Shown here: positions 24,266 through 33,119 of the stretch, one piece after another
Layout of the letters: each line of letters opens with the position of its first letter
How positions within the stretch are numbered: position 1 is the stretch's first letter
Origin: JAXLXE01 sp046328115
Lineage (GTDB): Bacteria > Chloroflexota > UBA6077 > JACCZL01
NCBI GenBank assembly: GCA_046328115.1
Contig: JAXLXE010000001.1
Span: forward strand, 2,790,001-2,854,000
Reading direction: 5' to 3'
Length of the DNA stretch: 64,000 nucleotides
Program-made: the position numbers and the translations under genes
The notes under the pieces: model-generated
What the model saw: only the letters and a program-made list of their open reading frames with translations
Told to the model about the DNA's origin: nothing
The model's database searches: none

Positions 24266-26338
24266 CTACCGCGTGCTGGTGATGCTCCGGTTCAGGAACT
24301 CGGAGATGTCCAGGATGGGCAGCGTCTCGTAGACGCCCTTTGCCCGGGCACCGTCCTCCAGCATGATCATGCAGAAGGGACAGGCCACCGCCACGCTATC
24401 AGGCGCCTCGGCGGTGATGTGATCCATCCGCAGGTGGTTCACGCGCGAGCCGCGCTGTTCCTCGAACCAGATCTTGGCGCCACCGGCGCCGCAGCACATG
24501 GCGCCGTTCCGGCAGCCTGCCCGGATCTCCTTCAGCTCCACCCCGGGCACGGCGGCCAGCGCCTCGCGCGGCTGGTCGTAGATATCCTGGTAGCGGCCGA
24601 GGTAGCAGGGATCATGGTACGCCACGCTCCCTGGCTCCGCCTGAGCGGGTTGCAGCCGACCGGATCGGACGAGCTCGGCCAGATAGTCGGCGTGGTGCCG
24701 CACCTCGTAGTGGCCGCCAAGCTGCGGATACTCATCCTTGAGCGTGTTGAAGCAGTGCGGGCAGGAGGCCAGGATCGTTTTCACGCCAAGCGCATTCAGC
24801 GTGCCCACGTTCTCGCCGGCCAGAAGCTGGTAGAGGTACTCGTGCCCGGCCCGGCGGGCCGGATCGCCCGTGCACGTCTCCTGCGCCCCAAGGATGGCGA
24901 ACCGTATTCCAGCCGCCTGCAGCAGCGACGCGAGCGCGCGGGCGACCTTCTGATTGCGCTCGTCGTAGGAGCCCGCGCAGCCGACCCAGTAGAGCACGTC
25001 GATGTCTTCCACCATCACGTCCTGCCCGAGGATCGGAATGGACAGTCCCTGCGCCCAGGCGCCGCGATCCGTGCGCGGCATCCGCCACGGGTTCCCGGCC
25101 GCCTCGAGATTGTCAAACAGGCGCTGCAGCCCGGGCTCAAACCGGTTCTCAGCCATCACCAGGTTGCGCCGCATGTCCACAATCTTGGGCACGTGCTCAA
25201 TGAACACCGGACACGCCTCCATGCAAGCGCGGCAGGTGGTGCAGTCCCAGAGCACGGCGTCCTGGATCACGTCGCCCACGAGATGTCGGTCCTCGGCGCC
25301 GTTGGCAGCGCCGCCAAGCGGCGCTCGGTGCAGCGAGGGCGTACCCTGGCGGTAGAGCTCGTTGCGCAGATTGAGGATGAGCAGCATGGGGGAGAGCGGC
25401 TTGCCGGTGCGGGCGGCGGGGCAGGCCTCCTCACAGCGCGCACACTCCGTGCAGGCCTCGGCGTCCAGCAGGTGCTTCCAGCTCAGGTCTGCCAGCGCGG
25501 CTACGCCCACCTCCGGCGGGTCCTGCTCGAACGCCTTCTCCACGTCCACAAAGCTGAGGCGCCCCTTTGGCTCCAGCGAGCGGGTGTAGATGTTGGCCGG
25601 CGCGAACGCGATGTGGCGGAGCTTCGAGTAGGGCAGGTAAGCGATCCAGGCCAGGGCCAGGATGAGGTGGAACCACCAGCCAAACAGGTGGAGCGATCGC
25701 AACGCCGGCTCACCGAGACCAGCGGCCGCAAGCGCGCGGCCGGTGACCAGCCCCACCGGTGACCAGGCCCCCCAGGGATCGGCGGTGGCGGCGATGCGCA
25801 CGCCCTCCAGGATGAAGCCCGTGACCAGGATCACCAGCATCAGTCCCAGGATCATCGCGTCGTCCAGGATGGTGCGCCGATCGCGAGCGGTGTAGAGCCG
25901 GTCGCGTCGACCGCCGTAGCGGCGAACGATGGCCGCGGCGATGCCCACCACGGCGCCTAGTCCGAAGATGTCCAACGCCAGCGACTGGAACCACAGATAG
26001 AACTGGCCCTGCATGATCGGGATGTGTAGGTCTTCGTGGATGAAGACCACGGTGGTGCCGAGGAACAGCATCACCATGCCCCAGGACACCAGCCAGTGTG
26101 ATCCCCCCACCACGCGCTTCCGCAGCGTGCGGCCCTGTCCTAGCGCGTGCGCGGCCAGACCACGGAGCCGCTCACGCGCGTTATCCAGCCGATATTCGGG
26201 GCGTCCAAGTCGTAACAGGCGGTAGTGCTGGTAGCAGCCGTACGCAAACACGGCCATGGACACGGCAAACAACGCGTACATGACCCAGATTCCCTGGATG
26301 TTCCAGTAGACTTCTCGCGTTGGGACCGCGGTTGGCAC
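24266..26338 (-). CDS. membrane Fe-S oxidoreductase, HdrD-like (ETF:menaquinone oxidoreductase type)
   Basis: A 690-residue fusion. The N-terminal 260 residues carry five transmembrane helices like NarI/DsrM (for example HWLVSWGMVMLFLGTTVVF and LHLFGWWFHLILALAWIAYL), expected to hold heme b. Two 4Fe-4S motifs follow: CTECARCEEACP and CTTCRACMEACP. The C-terminal half has two CCG/cysteine-rich domains with CPHCFN and MCCGAGG...CPFC. This architecture matches the EMO/DUF224 proteins that pass electrons from ETF to menaquinone during fatty-acid oxidation. GTG 26338 has GGAGG 5 nt upstream; the longer frame to 26599 would run into the divergent nitroreductase gene. Confidence 0.85.
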   Translation of the reverse strand: MPTAVPTREVYWNIQGIWVMYALFAVSMAVFAYGCYQHYRLLRLGRPEYRLDNARERLRGLAAHALGQGRTLRKRVVGGSHWLVSWGMVMLFLGTTVVFIHEDLHIPIMQGQFYLWFQSLALDIFGLGAVVGIAAAIVRRYGGRRDRLYTARDRRTILDDAMILGLMLVILVTGFILEGVRIAATADPWGAWSPVGLVTGRALAAAGLGEPALRSLHLFGWWFHLILALAWIAYLPYSKLRHIAFAPANIYTRSLEPKGRLSFVDVEKAFEQDPPEVGVAALADLSWKHLLDAEACTECARCEEACPAARTGKPLSPMLLILNLRNELYRQGTPSLHRAPLGGAANGAEDRHLVGDVIQDAVLWDCTTCRACMEACPVFIEHVPKIVDMRRNLVMAENRFEPGLQRLFDNLEAAGNPWRMPRTDRGAWAQGLSIPILGQDVMVEDIDVLYWVGCAGSYDERNQKVARALASLLQAAGIRFAILGAQETCTGDPARRAGHEYLYQLLAGENVGTLNALGVKTILASCPHCFNTLKDEYPQLGGHYEVRHHADYLAELVRSGRLQPAQAEPGSVAYHDPCYLGRYQDIYDQPREALAAVPGVELKEIRAGCRNGAMCCGAGGAKIWFEEQRGSRVNHLRMDHITAEAPDSVAVACPFCMIMLEDGARAKGVYETLPILDISEFLNRSITSTR

Positions 26339-26450
26339 GGACGCCTCCAGCAAAGGCCAGGTGTCGGCATGGTAGCAGACGGCTCCCGGACTGCCGGGAG
26401 GTGGAATCCGCGGGCTGCCCAACGGATGAACTGCCACGGAGCCCGCATCC

Positions 26451-27026
26451 ATGGATGTCATAGAGGCCATCAAGACCCGCCGAACCGCGACCACGTTTGC
26501 GCGCGAGACGCCCTCCCGGGCGCTGATCGCGGACCTGCTGGACGTTGCCGTGTGGGCACCGAACCACCGGCTCAACGAGCCGTGGCGGTTCATCGTCATC
26601 GCCGGAGACTATCGGGCGAAACTGGGAAATGTGTTCGCGGACGACGCGCTGGAGGGCGTGGCGGACAAGACCACAACGGAGGCGCAAGGACTGGCCGACG
26701 CCCAGCGAAAGAAGGCCACGCGCGCACCAGTGGTTATCGCCGTAGCCACGGAGGCGGTGCGTGACCCCAAGATCCTGCACACCGAGGATGTCTGCGCCGT
26801 GGCCTGCGCCACCCAGAATTTGATGCTGGCCGCTCATGCCAGGGGACTGACCACGAAGTGGAGCACCGGGGCGTGCAGCACGCCCCGGATCAAGCGGTTC
26901 CTGGGGCTCAACGCTGACGACGAGGTGCTGGCGTTTGTGTATCTGGGGTTTCCTGCCGGCGACGGACCGACGTCCCAGCGGGCTGACGCGGAGACCAAGA
27001 CGGCCTGGATGGGCTGGCCGGAATAG
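26451..27026 (+). CDS. nitroreductase family protein
   Basis: A 191-residue FMN-dependent nitroreductase-fold enzyme. The FMN phosphate motif is IKTRRTATTF at the N-terminus, with APNHRLNEPWRFIVI for the flavin face and VACATQNLMLAAHARGLTTKW for the dimer helix. It would use NAD(P)H to reduce nitro, quinone or enone substrates, which cannot be specified. Divergent from the membrane Fe-S oxidoreductase with 112 nt between starts. Confidence 0.88.
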   Translation: MDVIEAIKTRRTATTFARETPSRALIADLLDVAVWAPNHRLNEPWRFIVIAGDYRAKLGNVFADDALEGVADKTTTEAQGLADAQRKKATRAPVVIAVATEAVRDPKILHTEDVCAVACATQNLMLAAHARGLTTKWSTGACSTPRIKRFLGLNADDEVLAFVYLGFPAGDGPTSQRADAETKTAWMGWPE

Positions 27027-27046
27027 GCGACGGGAAAAGCGACTTC

Positions 27047-27073
27047 GCTCCGGCCCACTGCTGTCGCCGGAGC
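27047..27073 (+). terminator. hairpin after nitroreductase
   Basis: GCTCCGG (27047-27053) and CCGGAGC (27067-27073) form a 7-bp stem with a 13-nt loop 20 nt after the stop. There is no T-tract, so it is a weak terminator candidate. Confidence 0.35.
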
Positions 27074-27103
27074 CGGTGGCCTCACAGCGGCTAGTCTAGC
27101 GGC

Positions 27104-27109
27104 TACACT
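27104..27109 (+). promoter_or_regulatory. candidate -10 element (TACACT)
   Basis: GGCTACACT ends 21 nt before the ATG of the first adenylate-forming paralogue, consistent with one promoter for the three-gene cluster. No -35 is apparent. Confidence 0.35.
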
Positions 27110-27130
27110 CCTCCGCACAGGGGGAACGGC

Positions 27131-28711
27131 ATGCCGATGCTGGGGCACGAGCTTGCGGCGCAGCTAGCCTGCGCGGCGCGCCTGGGCGCGGACCTCCCGC
27201 GCCACGCCCGCGTGCGCATCTCCACGGAGGACGCACGGAGGATCGTCCAGGGCAGGCTCGCGCGCCGCGCCGAGAACTTTCTGGCGTGCGCGGCTACCGC
27301 GATCTACGGCAATCCCCATAGTCCACACGCGCGTCTGCTGCGCCACGCGGGGTGCGAGCCCGGAGACTTGCGGACGCTGGTGCACGCCGAAGGTCTGGAG
27401 GGAGCGCTGGCGGCGCTTGCGGACCGCGGCGTATACGTGAGCGTACCGGAGATGAAGGGGCGCTCGGACATCGTCAGGGGAAGTCTGAGGTTCCGAGCCA
27501 GGCCACGGGACTTTGCGCAGCCCGGCCTGCGGACGCACTTCCCAGTACCCACCGGCGGATCCGGCGGTGCGCCAATTGTGGTGGGGCGATCACTGAATGA
27601 ATACCGGAGCGTGGCGCCGCTCTTTGGCCTGGCGATCGCCGCGCATGGGCAGCGCCGCCCGGCCCACGCCCTCTGGCAGATGCTGCCCACCTACCAGTAC
27701 GTGAGTTCGGCGCTGGGCCACCCCCTGCTGGCCTGGTGGTACCCGCATGAACCGGACAGCATGCTCCACCGCCTTGGGTTGCGCTACGCCTGGCTGGCGA
27801 GCCGCATGGCCGGGATCGCGCTCCCATATCCCCGGCACGGCGATGCGGTGACACCAACGGCCGTCGCGCGGTTCTTGGGTCAGGCCCGCGGGGACTTCCC
27901 TGAGATCTGCCTGACGGCGTACAGCAGTGCCGCCGTGCGCCTGAGCCTGACCGCGCAGGAGCTGGGGATCTCGCTCCAACACGTGCTCATGGCGTGCGCG
28001 GGGGAGCCGCTCACAGACACCCGGTCCCAGGTGATCAGCGCATCCGGGGCCCGCCCAATGAATCGGTATGGCACCAACGAGAGCGGCAGCATCGCGTACG
28101 GGTGCGCAGCCGCACGGAACGTAGACGACGCCCATGTGTCCACGGACCGGTTTGCGCTGATCCAGCGGCCCGTCACCGTGGGAAGTTTGGGCACGCAAGT
28201 CTCTGCGTTCCACTTCACCTCATTGGTGCCGTGGGTGCCAATGGTGATGCTGAATACCGACGTGGGAGACTACGGCCACGCGTTCACGGCAAAGGACTGT
28301 TGTGGCCTGGGCCGGGCGGGCTATGAGACGCACATCCAGGAAATCAGGAGCTACGAGAAGCTCACCGGCGAGGCAGCGACGTTTGTCGTGGCAGACGCCG
28401 CACGGCTGGTAGAGTTGGTGCTCCCGTCCACCTTTGGTGGCTCACCCCTGGATTACCAGCTATCCGAAGAGGAGTCCCAGCGCGGCGAGATGCGATTGTC
28501 GGTCAGGGTGCATCCCCAGGTGGGTGAGGTGGACGAGGCATCTGTGCGCGAGGTCGTGTTACGGGAGCTAGGCAGCGGCGGGCCAGTCGCGCGGCACATG
28601 GCAGAGTTGTGGCGGTCGGCGGGTACCGTGAGGGTAGACCGGGCCGCGCCGCACGTGACCTCAGCAGGAAAGGTGCTGCCGTTCCGCCGACGAGGAGTGG
28701 GACAGTCCTAG
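27131..28711 (+). CDS. adenylate-forming enzyme, PaaK/CapK-like, tandem paralogue 1
   Basis: A 526-residue cytosolic protein of the ANL superfamily, closest in layout to PaaK/CapK/LuxE ligases. Motifs in order: GGSGGAPIVV (ATP phosphate loop, about residue 140), RYGTNESG (A5, with N where T is usual), MLNTDVGDYG (A7), IRSYEKLTGEA (hinge, A8-like) and SAGKVLPFRR with the catalytic-type lysine (A10). The N-terminal 110 residues (for example HARLLRHAGCEPGDLRTL) match the PaaK lead-in. It is followed by two paralogues in the same direction. It should activate a carboxylate as acyl-AMP; substrate and acceptor are unknown. No carrier protein or thioesterase is nearby. Confidence 0.72.
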   Translation: MPMLGHELAAQLACAARLGADLPRHARVRISTEDARRIVQGRLARRAENFLACAATAIYGNPHSPHARLLRHAGCEPGDLRTLVHAEGLEGALAALADRGVYVSVPEMKGRSDIVRGSLRFRARPRDFAQPGLRTHFPVPTGGSGGAPIVVGRSLNEYRSVAPLFGLAIAAHGQRRPAHALWQMLPTYQYVSSALGHPLLAWWYPHEPDSMLHRLGLRYAWLASRMAGIALPYPRHGDAVTPTAVARFLGQARGDFPEICLTAYSSAAVRLSLTAQELGISLQHVLMACAGEPLTDTRSQVISASGARPMNRYGTNESGSIAYGCAAARNVDDAHVSTDRFALIQRPVTVGSLGTQVSAFHFTSLVPWVPMVMLNTDVGDYGHAFTAKDCCGLGRAGYETHIQEIRSYEKLTGEAATFVVADAARLVELVLPSTFGGSPLDYQLSEEESQRGEMRLSVRVHPQVGEVDEASVREVVLRELGSGGPVARHMAELWRSAGTVRVDRAAPHVTSAGKVLPFRRRGVGQS

Positions 28712-28778
28712 AGGAGACGCTGCTCACAATCGTCGGTTGGGCCGGACCCGCGGAGCCACGTGGGGCTGAACTGACTCA

Positions 28779-30341
28779 GTGAGCGCACGAGTGGCGGCGC
28801 AGCTTGCATGTGCATCGCGGCTGTGGACAGACTTACCGCGCCATTCGCGGGTGCGCGTCTCGGCCAAGGACGCGGAAGAGATCGTCCGAGGCCGGATCGC
28901 GGGGCGGGCGCGTAACTTTCTGCGCTGTGCCCGGCGAGCGATCTACGACAACTCGCGCAGCCCTTACTTGAGACTCCTGAAGCACGCGGGATGCGAACCG
29001 GGCGACTTGACCGCACTGGTTCATCAAGAAGGACTGGAAGGCGCATTGGCCGTGCTGGCGGGCCAGGGCGTGTACGTGCGCGTTCTGGAGCTGAAAGGAC
29101 GCACTGACATCGTTCGCGGAAGCCTCAGATTTCGCGCCTCGCCGCGTGACTTCGCGCAGCCGGATCTCCGCACCCACTACCCGGTCCCCACCAGCGGTTC
29201 GGCCGGTGCACCAATCATTGTTGCCAGGTCGCTCCTGGAGTACCGGAGCATGGCGCCTTCGTTTGGCCTGGCCATCGCGGCGCACGGCCAGACGCGCCCT
29301 GCCCACGTCCAGTGGCAGATGCTGCCGACGTACCTTTATGCAAGCTCCACGCTTGGCCATCCACTGCTGGCGTGGCGATATCCGCGCGAGCCCTCGAGCC
29401 GGATCCAGTGGCTGGGCATGCGCTACGCGTGGCTTGCAAGCCGCGCCGCCGGCGTCCCGCTTCCGTACCCGCGTCGCAGCGACACGACGGACCCGGTGGA
29501 GATGGCGCGCTTCCTGGCAGAAGCGCGCACGAAGCACCCCGAGATCTGCGTCATTGGCTACAGTAGCGCGGCACTCCGGTTGAGCTTGACTGCGCAGCGG
29601 CTGGGGATCTCGCTAGATCACGTACTGTTTGCGTGCACAGGAGAACCCCTAACGGAGACGCGGGCACGGGTGATCCGCGAGTCCGGCGCCCGCCCGCTCA
29701 ACCACTACGGCTCCACTGAATGCGGCAGCGTGGCCTTTGGCTGTGCCAACCCACGAGCCGCGGACGATGCGCATGTGGCCACAGACCGATTCGCACTGAT
29801 CCGTCGAGAGGTGGAGAGCCAGGGGGTTCCCATCGCCGCGTATCACGTTACGTCGGTGGTCCCCTGGGTGGCCACCGTGATGCTCAACGCGGATATGGGC
29901 GACTTCGGTGAGGTGTTCAGTGAGACTCATTGCTGCAAACTTGGTACGATCGGTTACGGCACACACATTGCCAGAACCCGAAGCTACGAGAAGCTCACGG
30001 GTGAGGCCGTGACGTTTGTCGTGGCAGACGCGGCGAGGTTAGTGGAGGACGTGCTGCCGAGCACGTTTGGCGGGACCCCCCTGGACTTCCAGCTTGCGGA
30101 GGAGGAGGCGCCGAGCGGAGAGATGCGGCTGGTTGTGCGCGCCCATCCAGCGTTGGGAGACATCGACGAGCAGGCCGTGCGCAACGTGGTGATCCGAGAA
30201 CTGGGGCGCGAAGGTGGTGTGGCAGCGCATATGGCAGCGCTTTGGCGGTCCGCTGGTACCGTGCGAATCGCGCGCGTCGCGCCATACGCGACCCCAGCCG
30301 GCAAAGTGCTGCCTTTCCGTGCTCGCGCTCAGGGCGGATGA
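28779..30341 (+). CDS. adenylate-forming enzyme, PaaK/CapK-like, tandem paralogue 2
   Basis: A 520-residue close paralogue of the preceding gene; long blocks are shared, such as DIVRGSLRFRA, FAQP, AIAAHGQ and VADAARLVE. Motifs are TSGSAGAPIIV, HYGSTECGSV, MLNADMGDFG, TRSYEKLTGEA and PAGKVLPFRA, all intact, so it should be a functional adenylate-forming enzyme. The start GTG 28779 follows the first gene by 67 nt. Similarity between copies 1 and 2 is clearly higher than either has to copy 3, suggesting a more recent duplication. Confidence 0.72.
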   Translation: MSARVAAQLACASRLWTDLPRHSRVRVSAKDAEEIVRGRIAGRARNFLRCARRAIYDNSRSPYLRLLKHAGCEPGDLTALVHQEGLEGALAVLAGQGVYVRVLELKGRTDIVRGSLRFRASPRDFAQPDLRTHYPVPTSGSAGAPIIVARSLLEYRSMAPSFGLAIAAHGQTRPAHVQWQMLPTYLYASSTLGHPLLAWRYPREPSSRIQWLGMRYAWLASRAAGVPLPYPRRSDTTDPVEMARFLAEARTKHPEICVIGYSSAALRLSLTAQRLGISLDHVLFACTGEPLTETRARVIRESGARPLNHYGSTECGSVAFGCANPRAADDAHVATDRFALIRREVESQGVPIAAYHVTSVVPWVATVMLNADMGDFGEVFSETHCCKLGTIGYGTHIARTRSYEKLTGEAVTFVVADAARLVEDVLPSTFGGTPLDFQLAEEEAPSGEMRLVVRAHPALGDIDEQAVRNVVIRELGREGGVAAHMAALWRSAGTVRIARVAPYATPAGKVLPFRARAQGG

Positions 30342-30396
30342 TGGCGGTCCAGAGAATACTGCACCGCGAAGGCCAAGCACGGTGGGAGTCGCGGTG

Positions 30397-32046
30397 GCAC
30401 CGCCAATAGGCACCAGCCGACATGCTCCGAGTTGGGGACGCGCTATCGAACGCGGAGTCTACGATCTCAGGATTCTGAGCGCCACGGTGGCCGGACCGGC
30501 CCGCGCCACGCGGGACCTGGGGCCGCATATCAGATCGCCGCTGAGCGCTGAGCGGATGCAGACGATCGTGCGTGATCGCCTGAACCGCCGCGGCGATCTG
30601 TTCTTGGAGCTAGCGGACCGGGCGATCTTCACAAACGCCCGGAGTCCGTACCTTCGCCTACTGGCACACGCGGGCTGCACTCGGGGTGATCTACGTGCGC
30701 TGGTACAGCGCGAGGGGCTGGAAGGCGCGCTTGCCGCTCTCGCGGCGAGCGGTGTGTACGTGGCGTTCGATGAACTGAAGGGGCGCCGACCGATCGTGCG
30801 TGGAAGCCTCCAGTTCCGGGCGACGTACGAGCAGTTCTCCAATCCGCTTCAGCCGGCGCATCTGATCGTGCCCACGGGCGGCTCGGGTGGACGACGTTCG
30901 CCGGTGCGGCGCTCGCTGGCGGACGCGCGCGACAATGCGTTGGGCCTCCTGGCGGCGGTCGACGCGCACGGCATGCGCAACGTCCGACACGTCCTCTGGG
31001 GTGCAACACCGCAGGGTTTCTTCAAATCGATGGCGGTAGGACTGCCAGTCATCGGCTGGTTCTACGCCACCAAACCGATTCCACAGACGGCACTGTTCGG
31101 GCTCAAGTACCTCGCGACTGTCAGCCGCATGTACGGCGCGACCGCGGCCACACCGTCCCACCTGGACGTGTCGCAGCCGGCGCGGATGGCGCGCTGGCTC
31201 CATGCGCGCCAGCGCCCAGACTCGCCCATTCTGGTCACCGCCTACGCTAGCTCCGCCGTCCGCGCGTGTCTGGCCGCGGCTGAGCTGGGCTTGACGCTTC
31301 CGCACGTGGTGTTCGAGGCACACGGCGAACCATTCACCGAGGCTCGCCGCGCCGCGATTGTCGCGGCAGGCGCCCGGGCGATAGTCCGCTACGGGTCCAC
31401 GGAGATTCCCAGCGTTGGTTACGGCTGCGCGAGCCCACGGGCCGTGGATGATGTACACGTAGCCATCGAGAAACTGGCGCTGACCGTACGGAAGCGGGCT
31501 GTGCCAGACGACACGGGCGTAACCGAATCACTGATCCTGACCAGTCTGCTGCCGACTACGCCCCTCGTGGCGTTGAACGTGGAGCTGGGAGACCGTGCGG
31601 ACGTGTCGCAGCGAGCATGCGAGTGCGCTAGCGGCACCTTGGGACTCACGCAGCACCTGGAGAACATTCGCAGCTTCGAGAAGCTGACCGGGGAAGGTGT
31701 GACGTTCGCGCTGACGGACGTACTGCGCATCCTGGAGGAGCGGCTTCCGGCGCGTTTCGGGGGTTCGCTGGCTGACTACCAGCTCGCCGAACGATTCGAA
31801 CAGGACGGGATCACCAGGATGGAGCTGCGGATTGCGACGCGTCTCCCCGCGGTGCGCGAGGACGACGTGAAGGCCGAGGTGCTTCGATGGCTCGGAGAAG
31901 GAAGCCTGATGTCAGGCCATATGGCGAATGTATGGACAAAGCTGGGCACGCTGACGGTGGTTCGGCAGGATCCCACGCCCACCGCGGCCGGCAAGGTGCT
32001 TCCGTTCATGCCCGCCCGCGCAGCCGTGCAGGCAGCGTCGGGCTAG
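30397..32046 (+). CDS. adenylate-forming enzyme, PaaK/CapK-like, diverged tandem paralogue 3
   Basis: The third paralogue. The same order of blocks is present (SPYLRLLAHAGCTRGDLRAL, PTGGSGGRRSP, RYGSTEIPSVGYGCA, NVELGDRAD, IRSFEKLTGEG, AAGKVLPF), but the ATP loop reads GGSGGRRSP instead of GGSGGAPI and the middle substrate-binding region differs strongly. The frame is open from 30214, but that overlaps copy 2 by 128 nt; GTG 30397 with GGGAG 5 nt upstream (or GTG 30385) fits the alignment with copies 1 and 2. About 549 residues. It overlaps the convergent metallopeptidase gene by 4 nt. Substrate probably differs from copies 1 and 2. Confidence 0.7.
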   Translation, partial: APPIGTSRHAPSWGRAIERGVYDLRILSATVAGPARATRDLGPHIRSPLSAERMQTIVRDRLNRRGDLFLELADRAIFTNARSPYLRLLAHAGCTRGDLRALVQREGLEGALAALAASGVYVAFDELKGRRPIVRGSLQFRATYEQFSNPLQPAHLIVPTGGSGGRRSPVRRSLADARDNALGLLAAVDAHGMRNVRHVLWGATPQGFFKSMAVGLPVIGWFYATKPIPQTALFGLKYLATVSRMYGATAATPSHLDVSQPARMARWLHARQRPDSPILVTAYASSAVRACLAAAELGLTLPHVVFEAHGEPFTEARRAAIVAAGARAIVRYGSTEIPSVGYGCASPRAVDDVHVAIEKLALTVRKRAVPDDTGVTESLILTSLLPTTPLVALNVELGDRADVSQRACECASGTLGLTQHLENIRSFEKLTGEGVTFALTDVLRILEERLPARFGGSLADYQLAERFEQDGITRMELRIATRLPAVREDDVKAEVLRWLGEGSLMSGHMANVWTKLGTLTVVRQDPTPTAAGKVLPFMPARAAVQAASG

Positions 32047-32975
32047 ACCCTGCCACGGAACGTATCGCACTGTGCCATGTCACCAGTGCGGTAGCCGGTC
32101 ATGAACCATTGCTGGCGCTGCTGGGACGACCCGTGGGTCCAGGTTTCAGGGGTTACCCGGCCCTGGAACGTCTTCTGGATCCGATCGTCGCCCACGGCCG
32201 CGGCGGCGCTGAGCCCGTCAGCGATGTCCTGCTCAGTCAACGTGGTGATGTAGCCGGTGCCCACGGCGTGATTTCCCCAGACTCCGGCGAAACAGTCTGC
32301 CTGGAGCTCCGAGCGCACGGCCCGGCTCTGTGGCCCCTCGCGATCGTTCCCGATCTGGTCCAGGATTCCGATCATGTCCTGGACATGGTGGCCGTACTCA
32401 TGCGCTAGCACGTACGCCTGCGCAAACGGTCCGCCGCGCGCTCCGAACTTGGTGCGCAGCTCCTCGTAGAACCCCAGATCAATATAGATGTGCTTGTCCT
32501 CCGGACAGTAGAACGGCCCCATTGACGAGCTGGCCGCGCCGCAGCCGGTGTTCAGGCCACCACTGAAAAACGTGGTCTTGGCCAGGGCATAGCGTCCGCC
32601 ACGACGGCTGAACTCATCCACCCAGAACTTCTGAATGCTGTTGACAAACCCGACGATGCGGCAGTCCTCACGCGCATTCGCATCTGCTCCGGTGCGGCAG
32701 TTGGCGGCGGCAGAGCCCCCGCCGGGCTCATCGATGTCCGCCGTCTGGTTGGCCAGCCCACCCAGGCCACCGCTGCCCACCTGGGCGCTAGGATCAAGGC
32801 CAAGCTCCATGGGATTCACGCCGAGCAGGAGGGCCAGCACCACGACGACGAGACTCAGCCCCCCACCGCCGGCCACGACCATCCCGCCACGGCCACCTGG
32901 GCGGAGCCCGCCCCGACGACCTCGCCGGTCGTCGATCTGGGATGTGTCAAGTTGCGCATTGGGGTCAAACTGCAT
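32043..32975 (-). CDS. YpfJ/KPN_02809-type neutral zinc metallopeptidase
   Basis: A 310-residue predicted metalloprotease. The zinc motif HEYGHH is at residues 192-197, followed by SELQADCFAGVWG, where glutamate is the likely third ligand. The N-terminus is an Arg/Gly-rich cytosolic segment, then one membrane anchor (GGLSLVVVVLALLLGVNP), so the catalytic domain is probably extracellular. Two cysteine-rich stretches (TGCGAASSSMGPFYCPED) are family features. Length is typical. Substrate is unknown. Ends tail-to-tail with the third adenylate-forming gene. Confidence 0.9.
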   Translation of the reverse strand: MQFDPNAQLDTSQIDDRRGRRGGLRPGGRGGMVVAGGGGLSLVVVVLALLLGVNPMELGLDPSAQVGSGGLGGLANQTADIDEPGGGSAAANCRTGADANAREDCRIVGFVNSIQKFWVDEFSRRGGRYALAKTTFFSGGLNTGCGAASSSMGPFYCPEDKHIYIDLGFYEELRTKFGARGGPFAQAYVLAHEYGHHVQDMIGILDQIGNDREGPQSRAVRSELQADCFAGVWGNHAVGTGYITTLTEQDIADGLSAAAAVGDDRIQKTFQGRVTPETWTHGSSQQRQQWFMTGYRTGDMAQCDTFRGRV

Positions 32976-33075
32976 CTGACTAGCTCCCCGGCATCGCGCC
33001 CGGCAGGCAAGGGCGCCTGACGTCCGCCCCCCAACGCATGCATTGTAGCCGCGTCACGCGACCTCCAGGGTCGCG

Positions 33076-33081
33076 TATGAT
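33076..33081 (+). promoter_or_regulatory. candidate -10 element (TATGAT)
   Basis: CGTATGAT lies 39 nt before the ATG of the aldo/keto reductase at 33120 and is the closest match to TATAAT among the TANNNT boxes in the window. No convincing -35. Confidence 0.35.
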
Positions 33082-33119
33082 CGCCGAGCCGCGGTGCGAG
33101 ATCTACCTCCGGAGCAGCC

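Noticed and set aside
24071..25762. 563-codon open frame on the plus strand
   Set aside because: It is antisense to the membrane Fe-S oxidoreductase, whose motifs are unmistakable. Its composition (runs of Arg, Gly, Leu, His) is that of a GC-rich shadow frame with no domain.
24266..26338. Methanogen-type heterodisulfide reductase
   Set aside because: The CCG domains are shared, but the long membrane anchor in one chain and the aerobic enzyme set around it fit an ETF:menaquinone oxidoreductase better.
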